Positions 18,424 through 26,990 of a stretch of DNA of 58,632 bases are shown here, in pieces. The position numbers and the translations under genes are program-made. Positions within the stretch are counted from its first letter, which is position 1, and each line of letters starts with the position of its first letter. The notes under the pieces were generated by a model, which was not told the origin of the DNA, made no database searches, and saw nothing but the letters and a program-made list of their open reading frames with translations. The stretch comes from a virus: the IMG/VR virus record IMGVR_UViG_3300044845_000641, positions 1 to 58,632 of that record. One strand, given 5' to 3'.

Positions 18424-19428
18424 ATGGCAATTAAGAAAAATGACTTTAAGTCAATTAAAGATAAATTCTCAACGTCTGCGAAATATAAACCCCAAAGGTT
18501 TTTTGATTTGGGTAATGATTTCTTAGATGCGGTCGGTTTACCAGGACCCGCAATAGGACATTTGAATATGTTTTTAGGTCACTCAGATACAGGAAAAACA
18601 ACGGCATTGGTAAAGACTGCGGTTGATGCTCAAAAGAAAGGTATACTTCCTGTGTTTATTATTACGGAACAAAAATGGTCGTTTGAGCACGCAAAACTAA
18701 TGGGTTTTGACTGTGAGCAAGTGGTTGACGAAGGAACGGGAGAATTAGATTGGGACGGATTCTACATATTCAATAATAACTTCAGTTATATTGAACAAAT
18801 TACAGATTACATCAATAGTTTATTGGATGCTCAAGAGAAAGGAGAGTTAGATTACAGTTTATGTTTTATGTGGGATTCAGTTGGTTCTGTACCTTGTAAA
18901 ATGACTTTTGAAGGAAAAGGTGGGAAGCAACATAACGCCTCTACATTAGCCGATAAAATAGGTATGGGTATTAACCAACGTATTTCAGGAAGTCGTAAGG
19001 CTGATTCAAAATACGAAAACACTTTAATTATAGTGAACCAACCTTGGGTGGAATTACCCGATAATCCATTTGGACAACCTAAGATTAAAGCGAAGGGTGG
19101 TGAGGCTATTTGGTTAAACTCTTCTTTAGTATTTTTATTTGGTAATCAAAAAGGTGCTGGGACAACTAAAATAACCGCAACTAAAGATAAAAGAACAATT
19201 AAATTTGCGTCAAGAACTAAAGTATCTGTAATGAAAAACCATATTAATGGTTTAGGTTATGAAGATGGAAAAATCATCGTAACACCTCATGGATTTATTG
19301 CGGGAAAAGAAGCAACAGAAGAAAAAGCATCTATCGAAAAATACAAGAAAGAGTACGCCGACTATTGGAAAGAAATCATTGGAACAGATGGTGATTTTGA
19401 TTTAAAAGAAGAAAGAGAACAGTCATAA
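18424..19428 (+). CDS. uvsX: UvsX/RecA-like recombinase
   Basis: 334 residues. The Walker A motif GHSDTGKTT is at about residue 52, Walker B is LCFMWDSVGS near 146, and NTLIIVNQPW, LVFLFGNQKG and a RecA-type C-terminus follow. Together these identify a RecA-family strand-exchange ATPase of the T4 UvsX type. It drives recombination-dependent replication and repair with the ssDNA-binding protein just upstream. I place the start at MAIKKNDF (18424). An upstream in-frame ATG at 18361 lies inside the terminator stem and would add a non-conserved 21-residue extension. The 5'-3' exonuclease gene follows 16 bases downstream. Confidence 0.88.
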   Translation: MAIKKNDFKSIKDKFSTSAKYKPQRFFDLGNDFLDAVGLPGPAIGHLNMFLGHSDTGKTTALVKTAVDAQKKGILPVFIITEQKWSFEHAKLMGFDCEQVVDEGTGELDWDGFYIFNNNFSYIEQITDYINSLLDAQEKGELDYSLCFMWDSVGSVPCKMTFEGKGGKQHNASTLADKIGMGINQRISGSRKADSKYENTLIIVNQPWVELPDNPFGQPKIKAKGGEAIWLNSSLVFLFGNQKGAGTTKITATKDKRTIKFASRTKVSVMKNHINGLGYEDGKIIVTPHGFIAGKEATEEKASIEKYKKEYADYWKEIIGTDGDFDLKEEREQS

Positions 19429-19444
19429 CTATAAACCAACATAA

Positions 19445-20449
19445 GTGATAAAAACATTATTAGTCGATGGGAATAACCTCCTTAAGATTGGATTTCATGG
19501 GGTAAAAGATTTTTATCATAATGGTAAACATATTGGTGGTATATGGCATTTTTTAAATACTATCAGAAGATTTATTGAAGAACAAAATTTTGATAAGGTA
19601 GTTGTATTTTGGGATGGAGATGATAATTCTTTAAGTAGAAAACTTCTCTATCCTAGATACAAAGAAAATAGAGTAAAGGAAGTTAATGTTTATAAAGAGA
19701 CTTCATTTCAGTATCAAAACGAAAGGGTAAAACAATATTTAGAAGAGATGTTTATTAGACAGATAAACATTACTAACAACGAGGCTGATGATTTAATCGC
19801 ATACTATTGTCAGATTTCTCACAACGAGTTTAAAACCATTTTTTCGTCAGATAAAGACCTTACACAACTTATTTCAGATAAGGTGAGTGTCTATTCCCCA
19901 TCGGCAAAACAAACGTATAAGAACGGGGATAAAATCAAAATCTACGACTATTCCATTCCACATGAGAACGTAAAAACCTATAAGATATTATCTGGAGATA
20001 AGTCCGATAATATTGATGGAATTTATTATTTAGGGGAAAAAACTTTAATTAAATTATTTCCTGAGATACTTGACGAAACGGTTAATATAACCGATATTTT
20101 ATCAAAGGCTGAAAGATTGTTGTCTGAGGATAAAGACAATACAGTATTAAAAAATCTTTTGTCAGGAAAAACAAAAACAGGAATTTACGGAAACGAATTT
20201 TTTGAAATCAATGAAAAAATTGTAGACTTATCAAACCCATTAATTACCGATGAAGGTAAAACACTCGTAGAATTATATTATACAGAATCTTTAGACCCAG
20301 ATGGGAGAGGACATAGGAATATCATTAAAATGATGATGGAAGATGGGTTTTTTAAGTATCTACCTAAAGGGGATAATAATTGGGTAAACTTCTTGACCCC
20401 ATTTTTAAAATTAACAAGAAAAGAAAAGAAAAATTATAAACAAAAATAA
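19445..20449 (+). CDS. 5'-3' exonuclease / flap nuclease (T4 RNase H-like, FEN/PIN family)
   Basis: 334 residues, beginning at a GTG (19445). The metal-binding acidic residues of the FEN/Pol I 5'-nuclease fold are visible: LLVDGNNLLK near the N-terminus, VVFWDGDD at about 53-60, NNEADDLIAYY at about 113-123, and FSSDKDLTQL. The helix-hairpin-helix part shows ILSGDKSDNIDG. The enzyme removes RNA primers and flaps during Okazaki fragment maturation. Length is close to T4 Rnh (305). It lies between the recombinase and helicase genes in a same-direction run with short gaps, consistent with an early replication operon. A GTG start without Shine-Dalgarno suggests modest expression. Confidence 0.85.
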   Translation: MIKTLLVDGNNLLKIGFHGVKDFYHNGKHIGGIWHFLNTIRRFIEEQNFDKVVVFWDGDDNSLSRKLLYPRYKENRVKEVNVYKETSFQYQNERVKQYLEEMFIRQINITNNEADDLIAYYCQISHNEFKTIFSSDKDLTQLISDKVSVYSPSAKQTYKNGDKIKIYDYSIPHENVKTYKILSGDKSDNIDGIYYLGEKTLIKLFPEILDETVNITDILSKAERLLSEDKDNTVLKNLLSGKTKTGIYGNEFFEINEKIVDLSNPLITDEGKTLVELYYTESLDPDGRGHRNIIKMMMEDGFFKYLPKGDNNWVNFLTPFLKLTRKEKKNYKQK

Positions 20450-20451
20450 TA

Positions 20452-20910
20452 ATGATTATGAAAAACCAAGAAATAACAAAGTTAGAATTTTTAATGATGG
20501 TTAACGACAACATCATTGTCCAAAGATTTTTTAACGTAAGAAATTATAACTCTGATGCGAAAAATTCGCTTGAGTTATATGAGTATCTTTATGAGTTAAA
20601 AGAATCTTTAGAGTATGAGTTAAAAATGAAGTCGACAATTTATTTGTTGGAGAATTCTTACGAGATTACACATAACCCAATGATGCTTGAAACATCAAAT
20701 ACTGACGGTCCTGAAAAATTTAACATTTTTATTAAGGATGGAGACATGACAATTTGTCATAGACAGATGGATGCAAAAATCTTCCCGCCAAAGATAAGAT
20801 ACACCGTAGACATACGCCCTCATATAAAAAGTATACTTTCGGAATTAACTGACATTTTTTCAAGAGAAAATTTAACGTACGAGTACCTTGGAATTCCGAC
20901 TAATGTCTAA
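20452..20910 (+). CDS. Unknown early protein between exonuclease and helicase
   Basis: 152 residues. The N-terminal half is helical and charged (LYEYLYELKESLEYELKMKS); the C-terminal half is beta-leaning (KFNIFIKDGDMTICHRQ, IRYTVDIRPHI). There is no Cys cluster, nucleotide-binding motif or membrane segment. I do not recognise a family. The start may be 20452 or 20458 (two Met codons two apart), just after the exonuclease stop. Its place between replication genes suggests an accessory role in replication, for example a helicase-loading function like T4 gp59, but nothing in the sequence shows this. Confidence 0.6.
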   Translation: MIMKNQEITKLEFLMMVNDNIIVQRFFNVRNYNSDAKNSLELYEYLYELKESLEYELKMKSTIYLLENSYEITHNPMMLETSNTDGPEKFNIFIKDGDMTICHRQMDAKIFPPKIRYTVDIRPHIKSILSELTDIFSRENLTYEYLGIPTNV

Positions 20911-20938
20911 TATTTATTTTAAACAATACTAAACACAC

Positions 20939-22315
20939 ATGGCGTCAAACAAAAATTTTGATTATCTAGGAAGCACTTTTCAGATACAATTATTAAACCA
21001 AATCATCGTTGATAAAGACTTTTCAAGGTCAATTATTGATGTAATTGAGAATAATTATTTTGAAAATAAATATTTTAAGATAATTATTCAAATGGTTAAG
21101 GAGTATTACTCTAAATACGAACACACACCAACGTTTGATACTTTAGAACAAATTACAAAATCAGAACTACAACAAGAATTAGCGTCTAAAATTGTCTTAG
21201 ATACTTTAACAAAAATTAAAGATGCTCCGACTGATGGACAAGAATTTGTTCAAGAGAAAGCGTTGAAATTCTGTAAACAACAAGAATTGCAGAAGGCGAT
21301 TACAAAGGCTCAAAAAGTAATTGACGGTGGTGAGTTTGAGAATTACGATACTTTGGAAACACTCGTTAGAGAGGCGTTACAAGTTGGTGAGAGACAAGAT
21401 GGTATGGAAGACGTTTTTAACAACTTAGATGAGGTTTTAAACGAAGATTATAGACATCCAATACCAATGGGTATCCCAGGTATTGATAGACTCTTAAAAG
21501 GTGGTTTAGCACGAGGTGAAATCGGTGTAATATTAGCACCAACAGGTGTTGGTAAGTCAACATTGTTAACTAAAATCTCAAATCACGCATTTAATTTAGG
21601 TTATAATGTTCTACAAATATTTTTTGAGGACAACCCTAAAATTATTCAAAGAAAACATATCACATTATGGACGAAAGTGCATCCTGATGAGTTAACTACG
21701 AAGAAAGAAGAAGTAATGGCTAAAGTCAAAGAGATTAAAGATTCTATGGAGAATAAGTTAATACTTAAAAAATTACCATCTGATACCGTAACTATGTTAC
21801 AAATCAAAGGACAAATTAGAAAAATGATTGCTGACGGTATTAAGATTGACATGGTATTACTTGATTATATTGATTGTGTGGTGCCTGATAAAAATTTAGG
21901 TGACGAATGGAAGTCAGAAGGTTCGGTTATGAGAGGTTTTGAATCTATGTGTCATGAGTTAGATTTAGTTGGTTGGACTGCGACTCAAGGTAACAGAAGT
22001 TCAATATCTTCAGAGGTAGTTACCACAGACCAAATGGGTGGGTCAATCAAGAAAGCTCAGGTTGGACACGTAATCATTTCCGTGGCAAAATCACTACAAC
22101 AAAAAGAAATGAAATTGGCGACAATTGCTATTACTAAATCAAGAATTGGTGATGACGGTGTTGTATTTGAAAACTGTAAATTTGATAACGGTATGTTAGA
22201 TATCGATACAGAATCATCAGTGACATTCTTAGGTCTTGAAGAACAGACAGAAGAAAGAAATAGACAACGAATTAAGGATTTGATTGATAAAAGAAAAGAA
22301 AGAGAAAAACAATAA
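20939..22315 (+). CDS. Replicative DNA helicase (DnaB/gp41-like)
   Basis: 458 residues. The N-terminal helical domain (to about 150) is followed by the linker and RecA-like ATPase: GIPGIDRLLKGGLARGEIG, Walker A APTGVGKST near residue 200, Walker B IDMVLLDYID near 304, then GWTATQGNR and a C-terminal arginine-finger region (ITKSRIGDDG). This is the hexameric 5'-3' replicative helicase family of DnaB and T4 gp41, and the length agrees with gp41 (475). It unwinds DNA at the fork with the primase encoded at 52.4 kb. A TATTTATT sequence lies 20 bases upstream, but its spacing differs from the late boxes. A Lys/Glu-rich tail ends the protein. Confidence 0.9.
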   Translation: MASNKNFDYLGSTFQIQLLNQIIVDKDFSRSIIDVIENNYFENKYFKIIIQMVKEYYSKYEHTPTFDTLEQITKSELQQELASKIVLDTLTKIKDAPTDGQEFVQEKALKFCKQQELQKAITKAQKVIDGGEFENYDTLETLVREALQVGERQDGMEDVFNNLDEVLNEDYRHPIPMGIPGIDRLLKGGLARGEIGVILAPTGVGKSTLLTKISNHAFNLGYNVLQIFFEDNPKIIQRKHITLWTKVHPDELTTKKEEVMAKVKEIKDSMENKLILKKLPSDTVTMLQIKGQIRKMIADGIKIDMVLLDYIDCVVPDKNLGDEWKSEGSVMRGFESMCHELDLVGWTATQGNRSSISSEVVTTDQMGGSIKKAQVGHVIISVAKSLQQKEMKLATIAITKSRIGDDGVVFENCKFDNGMLDIDTESSVTFLGLEEQTEERNRQRIKDLIDKRKEREKQ

Positions 22316-22349
22316 CCAAAAAAATAAAAAAATAAGAATTAGTAGAACT

Positions 22350-24209
22350 ATGGACGCATCACAAAAGATTTTATCGGACTTAACAGTCTATATGAAGTAC
22401 GCAAAATTTGTACCTGAATTAAACAGACGTGAAACTTGGGAAGAATTAGTAACCCGAAACATAAACATGCACATTAAAAAATACCCATCACTTGAAAGTG
22501 AGATTAAAGAGGTGTATAAGTTGGTGTATGATAAGAAAGTATTACCCTCAATGAGGTCAATGCAATTTGGTGGAAAACCAATTGAAATATCACCAAACAG
22601 AATTTATAACTGTGCTTATTTACCAATCGACCACTTGGACGCATTTTCTGAATCGATGTTCCTATTATTAGGTGGAACAGGTGTTGGTTACTCAGTACAA
22701 AAACACCACGTAGAAAAATTACCTGAAGTTAGAAAACCAAGTGAGAACAGAAAAAGACGATACTTAATTGGGGACTCAATCGAAGGATGGGCGGACGCAA
22801 TTAAAGTATTATTCAAATCCTATTTTGGAGAACAAGTATCAACACCTGATTTTGATTTCTCAGATATCAGACAGAAAGGAGCTCAACTTGTAACATCAGG
22901 AGGAAAAGCACCAGGACCTCAACCACTTAAAGATTGTTTACATAAATTAAAAGGAATTTTAGAATCAAAACAAGATGGAGACAGATTAACACCTATTGAA
23001 GTTCATGATATGGTTTGTCATATTGCTGACGCAGTTCTTGCAGGAGGTATTAGACGAGCGGCATTAATTTCATTGTTTAGTGCTGATGACCAAGAAATGA
23101 TTTCTTGTAAGTCAGGTAATTGGTGGGAAACAAATCCACAAAGAGGTAGAGCAAATAACTCAGCGGCGTTATTAAGACATAAAATTACCCAAGAATTTTT
23201 CATGGATTTATGGAAACGTATTGAGGCGTCAGGAGCAGGTGAACCAGGAATTTATTTTACAAATGATAAAGATTGGGGAACAAACCCTTGTTGTGAAATC
23301 GCACTAAGACCTAATCAGTTTTGTAATTTATGTGAAGTAAATGTTTCTGACATTGAATCACAAGAAGATTTAAATAACCGTGTTAGAGCGGCGGCTTTTA
23401 TTGGGACATTACAAGCGGGTTACACTAACTTCCATTATTTAAGAGATATTTGGAAAAGAACAACTGAGAAAGACGCATTAATCGGTGTTTCTATGACGGG
23501 AATCGGTTCTGGAGTAGTTTTAGGTTATAACATGAAAGAGTCGGCAAAAATTGTTAAAGAAGAAAACGAAAGAGTGGCTAAATTAATTGGTATTAATAAA
23601 TCTGCAAGAACTACGACAGTAAAACCTGCGGGAACAACATCATTAACTTTAGGTACATCTTCAGGAATTCATGCTTGGCATAACGATTATTATATCAGAA
23701 GAATTCGTGTTGGAAAAAATGAGTCTATTTACCAATATTTGAGTAAGTTTCACCCTGAATTAGTTGAAGACGAATTCTTTAGACCTCACGATACTGCAGT
23801 AATTTCGGTACCGCAAAAGGCACCTGAAGGAGCGATATTAAGAACGGAAAGTCCATTCCAATTATTGGAAAGAGTTAAAAAAGTAACTCAAGAGTGGGTT
23901 AGACCAGGACATAGAGGAGGTTCAAATATGCACAACGTATCGGCAACAATTAGTTTGAAGGCGGAAGATTGGGGGTTAGTGGGAGAATGGTTTTGGAATA
24001 ATCGTGATTTCTATAATGGATTATCAGTATTACCTTACGATAATGGTTCTTACATCCAAGCACCATTCACTGATTGTACAAAAGAAGAGTTTGAATTACT
24101 TTATTCAAAATTACATTCGATTGATTTAACTAAAGTTGTTGAACATTCTGATGAAACAAACCTAAGTGGTGAAATCGCTTGTGGGGCTGATGGATGTGAG
24201 ATAAAATAA
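22350..24209 (+). CDS. Adenosylcobalamin-dependent (class II) ribonucleotide reductase
   Basis: 619 residues from ATG 22350. An in-frame ATG at 22284 lies inside the helicase gene and is unlikely. All catalytic cysteines of the monomeric Lactobacillus leichmannii RTPR type are present: C88 in RIYNCAY; the NPCCEI motif (C314 thiyl, E316) with the partner cysteine C325 exactly 11 residues on; and a C-terminal CGADGC pair (C611, C616) that is re-reduced by thioredoxin-like proteins. The GGTGVGYSVQ loop and KPAGTTSLTLGTSSG are also present. It reduces ribonucleotides to deoxyribonucleotides for phage DNA synthesis without needing oxygen or a second subunit. It needs vitamin B12 from the host or environment. 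I see no cobalamin riboswitch upstream. Confidence 0.9.
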   Translation: MDASQKILSDLTVYMKYAKFVPELNRRETWEELVTRNINMHIKKYPSLESEIKEVYKLVYDKKVLPSMRSMQFGGKPIEISPNRIYNCAYLPIDHLDAFSESMFLLLGGTGVGYSVQKHHVEKLPEVRKPSENRKRRYLIGDSIEGWADAIKVLFKSYFGEQVSTPDFDFSDIRQKGAQLVTSGGKAPGPQPLKDCLHKLKGILESKQDGDRLTPIEVHDMVCHIADAVLAGGIRRAALISLFSADDQEMISCKSGNWWETNPQRGRANNSAALLRHKITQEFFMDLWKRIEASGAGEPGIYFTNDKDWGTNPCCEIALRPNQFCNLCEVNVSDIESQEDLNNRVRAAAFIGTLQAGYTNFHYLRDIWKRTTEKDALIGVSMTGIGSGVVLGYNMKESAKIVKEENERVAKLIGINKSARTTTVKPAGTTSLTLGTSSGIHAWHNDYYIRRIRVGKNESIYQYLSKFHPELVEDEFFRPHDTAVISVPQKAPEGAILRTESPFQLLERVKKVTQEWVRPGHRGGSNMHNVSATISLKAEDWGLVGEWFWNNRDFYNGLSVLPYDNGSYIQAPFTDCTKEEFELLYSKLHSIDLTKVVEHSDETNLSGEIACGADGCEIK

Positions 24210-24217
24210 TCTTTAAA

Positions 24218-24307
24218 ATGAGTGAGGTAAAAATATCGTGGGGAAATAATGTAACGATAACATACCAAGTATTGTTAGCGTTTTATAATCAGAGAAAGAA
24301 GAATTAA
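24218..24307 (+). CDS. Very small ORF, 29 residues, before the DUF5522-like gene
   Basis: An ATG-to-TAA frame fits precisely into the gap between the reductase and the next gene, and its stop abuts the next ATG without a spacer. The product begins MSEVKISWGNNVTITYQ. There is no recognisable family and no late box or Shine-Dalgarno. A similarly placed 30-residue frame occurs at 54217. It may be a real micro-protein or may act as a leader coupling translation of the downstream gene. Confidence 0.35.
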   Translation: MSEVKISWGNNVTITYQVLLAFYNQRKKN

Positions 24308-24529
24308 ATGAATATAAACGCATCTAACGATTGGATTGTCCGATTACATATTAAAGAAATAACTCCCAAAAACAAACTTTTACCTACCGATTTTTATTGG
24401 GAACAAGGTAGAATAGTGATGACGGAAAGTTATCATAAACGAAGGGGTAGTTGTTGTGGGAATGGTTGTTTACATTGTCCATATGAACCAAAACACAAAA
24501 AAGGAAATGTGGTTCTTAATATAAAATAA
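24308..24529 (+). CDS. DUF5522-like cysteine-rich small protein
   Basis: 73 residues. The core RGSCCGNGCLHCPYEP carries four cysteines in a CCxxxCxxC arrangement, preceded by YWEQGRIVMTESYH. This is the signature of the small DUF5522 family, common as a cellular gene in Bacteroidota. The function is unknown; the cysteines suggest metal (zinc or iron-sulfur) binding. Its place directly after the B12-dependent reductase, at the end of the replication operon and before a terminator, could mean a link to redox or nucleotide metabolism, but this is inference. It was probably acquired from a Bacteroidota host. Confidence 0.75.
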   Translation: MNINASNDWIVRLHIKEITPKNKLLPTDFYWEQGRIVMTESYHKRRGSCCGNGCLHCPYEPKHKKGNVVLNIK

Positions 24530-24540
24530 TTACTAATAAG

Positions 24541-24568
24541 AAAATCACGGCATATGTCGTGATTTTTT
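24541..24568 (+). terminator. Intrinsic terminator closing the replication operon
   Basis: AAAATCACG (24541-24549) pairs with CGTGATTTT (24558-24566) around an eight-base loop, with T residues continuing beyond. It separates the early operon from the second structural block. Confidence 0.88.
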
Positions 24569-24604
24569 ATTTTATATCTATTCACCGAAAATATTGTAAC
24601 ACTA

Positions 24605-24612
24605 TATTTATA
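24605..24612 (+). promoter_or_regulatory. Putative late promoter box TATTTATA (4 nt before ATG)
   Basis: TATTTATA ends only four bases before the gp25-like start codon. If it is a -10-type element, transcription would begin at or next to the ATG, giving a leaderless message. It belongs to the short-spacing class, with 35871, 45277, 46719 and minus-strand 44209. Confidence 0.55.
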
Positions 24613-24616
24613 GTAT

Positions 24617-25072
24617 ATGGCAGAAGGAAAAACATATGGAATTAACTTCCCTTTTAGAGATTCTTTAAAAGGTAATTATCTTTCGTTATCACAAGATGGT
24701 GACCAAGAGGTTAGAGCAAATTTAATTCATTTATTATTAACTAGAAAAGGTACAAGATATTATTTACCTGATTTTGGGACAAGACTTTATGAGTATATTT
24801 TTGAACCTATGGATGGTCCGACATTTTCAGATATTGAAGCGGAAATAAGAGACTCGGTTTCTGAATATATTCCAGGAATTACTATAACAAAAATAAGTGT
24901 AACTGCCGCGTCTGATGGGGAAGAAGATAAAGGAACCTACGTCCAAGGAGACGTAAGAGTTTATCGAGTTCCTGGTATAAGTGAGAAAGAACATACCGCT
25001 AAAATTAAAATTGATTATATAATTACAGATTCGGCATTTAATCAGAGTGATTTCGTAATCATTAATATTTAA
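24617..25072 (+). CDS. gp25-like baseplate wedge protein
   Basis: 151 residues of the GPW/gp25 lysozyme-like fold family. It begins YGINFPFRDS and contains the signature LLTRKGTRYYLPDFG with LYEYIFEPMD (about residues 36-65), followed by DIEAEIRDSVSEYIPGI. In T4 this conserved protein sits at the centre of the inner baseplate wedge and helps trigger sheath contraction. The family is not enzymatically active as a lysozyme. Length is close to T4 gp25 (132). The gene heads the second structural operon, preceded by a terminator and a short-spacing late box, and is six bases before the gp6-like gene. Confidence 0.9.
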   Translation: MAEGKTYGINFPFRDSLKGNYLSLSQDGDQEVRANLIHLLLTRKGTRYYLPDFGTRLYEYIFEPMDGPTFSDIEAEIRDSVSEYIPGITITKISVTAASDGEEDKGTYVQGDVRVYRVPGISEKEHTAKIKIDYIITDSAFNQSDFVIINI

Positions 25073-25078
25073 TAATAT

Positions 25079-26917
25079 ATGGCTAATAAAAAAATATCGT
25101 ATACGACAAGGGATTTTCAGTCAATAAGAACTGAGTTAATTAATTTTACCCGAACATACTATCCCGAGTTAATTGACAATTTTAATGATGCGTCAGTGTT
25201 CTCAGCGTTATTGGACTTAAACGCCGCAGTTAGTGATAACTTACAATTCAATATTGACCGAAGTATTCAGGAAACTGTTTTACAATACGCCCAACAAAGG
25301 TCATCAATCTTTAATATTGCAAGAACATATGGATTAAAAGTGCCGGGTCAAAGACCTTCAGTTGCTTTAGTCGATTTTTCGATTACAGTACCTGCTTTTG
25401 GGGATAAAGAAGATTTAAGATATTGTGGTATTTTAAGAAGAGGTTCACAAGTTAGTGGTGCGGGTCAAGTATTTGAAACGGTTTACGATATTGATTTTGC
25501 GTCGGCAATTAATGCAGATGGATTCCCAAATAGATTAAAAATACCTAATTTCGATTCAAATAATAAATTACTTAATTATACCATTGTAAAACGAGAGACG
25601 ATTGTTAATGGTATTACTAAAGTTTATAAAAGAGTGATGACACCTAACGATGTTAAACCATTCTTTGAAATGTTCCTACCTGAAAAAAATGTTTTAGGGG
25701 TAACAAGTGTTTTATTAAAAGACGGCACACAATATGCTAACATGCCTTCATCACAAGAATTTTTAGGTTTAGATAATAGATGGTATGAGGTTAAAGCATT
25801 AATTGAGGATAGAGTTTTCATTGAGGACCCCACTAAAGTTTCTGACCAACCTGGAATTAAAGTTGGTAGGTATATTACAACAAGTGATAAGTTTATAACT
25901 GAATATACTCCTGAAGGATTTATGAAAATGACTTTCGGTGGTGGTACACAATCGGCTGATGAACAATTACGAGAATTCGCAAGAAACGGATATAATTTAA
26001 ATCTTTACAAGTACTCTAATAACTTAGCGTTAGGTAGTACGGTTAAAGCTAATACAACTATGTTTATACAATATAGAATTGGTGGTGGTACAGGAAGTAA
26101 TTTAGGTGTTAATGTTATCACACAAATTGGTACGGTTTCTTTCTTTGTTAATGGTCCATCAGATTCTGTAAATACAAGTGTTGTTAACTCATTAAGTTGT
26201 ATTAATGTTACTGCGGCAATTGGTGGGGCTGCGTCTCCAACAACGGAAGAAGTTAGAAATTTAGTTAGTTTTAATTTTTCAGCACAAAATAGAGCGGTTA
26301 CTGTAAACGATTACGATTCTTTAATTCGAACAATGCCATCACAATTCGGAGCACCTGCTAAAGCGGCAATTACTGAGGAAAATAATAAGATTAAAATTAA
26401 AATGTTATCTTACGATGATTCGGGTAAATTAACTGAAATCGTGTCGAATACTTTAAAAAATAATGTTGCGAATTACTTATCTAACTATAGAATGATTAAT
26501 GATTATATCTCAGTTGAGACTGCGAGTGTTATTGATTTATCTATGAACCTTGACGTTGTTTTAGATAATAGTCAAAATCAAGGGGCGGTAATTTCACAGA
26601 TTGTTAATATAGTGTCAACTTATTTTGACCCTTCACATAGACAGATGGGTCAAAATGTTTATATTTCAGAAATTAGAAGACAAATACAAAGTGAGAATGG
26701 GGTAATCTCGGTTTCAAGTATACAAGTATTCAATAAAGTCGGAGGACAATACTCATCATCTCAAACATCCCAAAAATATTTAGACTCTGAAACACGAGAA
26801 ATTGATTTGATTGATGAAACAATTTTTGCCGAACCAAGTCAGACATACCAAGTCAGATTTCCGGGTAAAGACATCAATGTAAGGGTTAAGAATTTAAAAA
26901 CAGTTAATTTCTCCTGA
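25079..26917 (+). CDS. gp6-like baseplate wedge protein
   Basis: 612 residues, close to T4 gp6 (660). The N-terminus ISYTTRDFQSIRTELINF and FNDASVFSALLDLNAAVSDN is typical of the gp6/gpJ (Baseplate_J-like) wedge family. The central part has beta-rich repeats (FMKMTFGGGT, QYRIGGGTGSNLG) and VTVNDYDSLIR, the family's conserved segment. Its dimers build the inner ring of the contractile baseplate together with the gp25-like protein encoded just upstream. Codon use and AT bias match neighbouring genes. It ends in TGA, one of the few non-TAA stops here. Confidence 0.88.
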   Translation: MANKKISYTTRDFQSIRTELINFTRTYYPELIDNFNDASVFSALLDLNAAVSDNLQFNIDRSIQETVLQYAQQRSSIFNIARTYGLKVPGQRPSVALVDFSITVPAFGDKEDLRYCGILRRGSQVSGAGQVFETVYDIDFASAINADGFPNRLKIPNFDSNNKLLNYTIVKRETIVNGITKVYKRVMTPNDVKPFFEMFLPEKNVLGVTSVLLKDGTQYANMPSSQEFLGLDNRWYEVKALIEDRVFIEDPTKVSDQPGIKVGRYITTSDKFITEYTPEGFMKMTFGGGTQSADEQLREFARNGYNLNLYKYSNNLALGSTVKANTTMFIQYRIGGGTGSNLGVNVITQIGTVSFFVNGPSDSVNTSVVNSLSCINVTAAIGGAASPTTEEVRNLVSFNFSAQNRAVTVNDYDSLIRTMPSQFGAPAKAAITEENNKIKIKMLSYDDSGKLTEIVSNTLKNNVANYLSNYRMINDYISVETASVIDLSMNLDVVLDNSQNQGAVISQIVNIVSTYFDPSHRQMGQNVYISEIRRQIQSENGVISVSSIQVFNKVGGQYSSSQTSQKYLDSETREIDLIDETIFAEPSQTYQVRFPGKDINVRVKNLKTVNFS

Positions 26918-26968
26918 TAATTTATTTTATTAAAAAATGATTTATCTTTTTGAAAGTAGCATATAAAC

Positions 26969-26976
26969 TATTTATC
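26969..26976 (+). promoter_or_regulatory. Putative late promoter box TATTTATC (14 nt before ATG)
   Basis: TATTTATC lies 14 bases upstream of the ATG at 26991 in a 73-base gap after the gp6-like gene. It belongs to the long-spacing class. The rest of the gap is AT-rich without an evident terminator. Confidence 0.5.
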
Positions 26977-26990
26977 AAAAAAGATTAATA

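Noticed and set aside
22284-22349. Earlier in-frame ATG for the ribonucleotide reductase
   Set aside because: It overlaps the helicase coding end and gives a low-complexity Lys/Asn extension; MDASQK at 22350 fits the family start.
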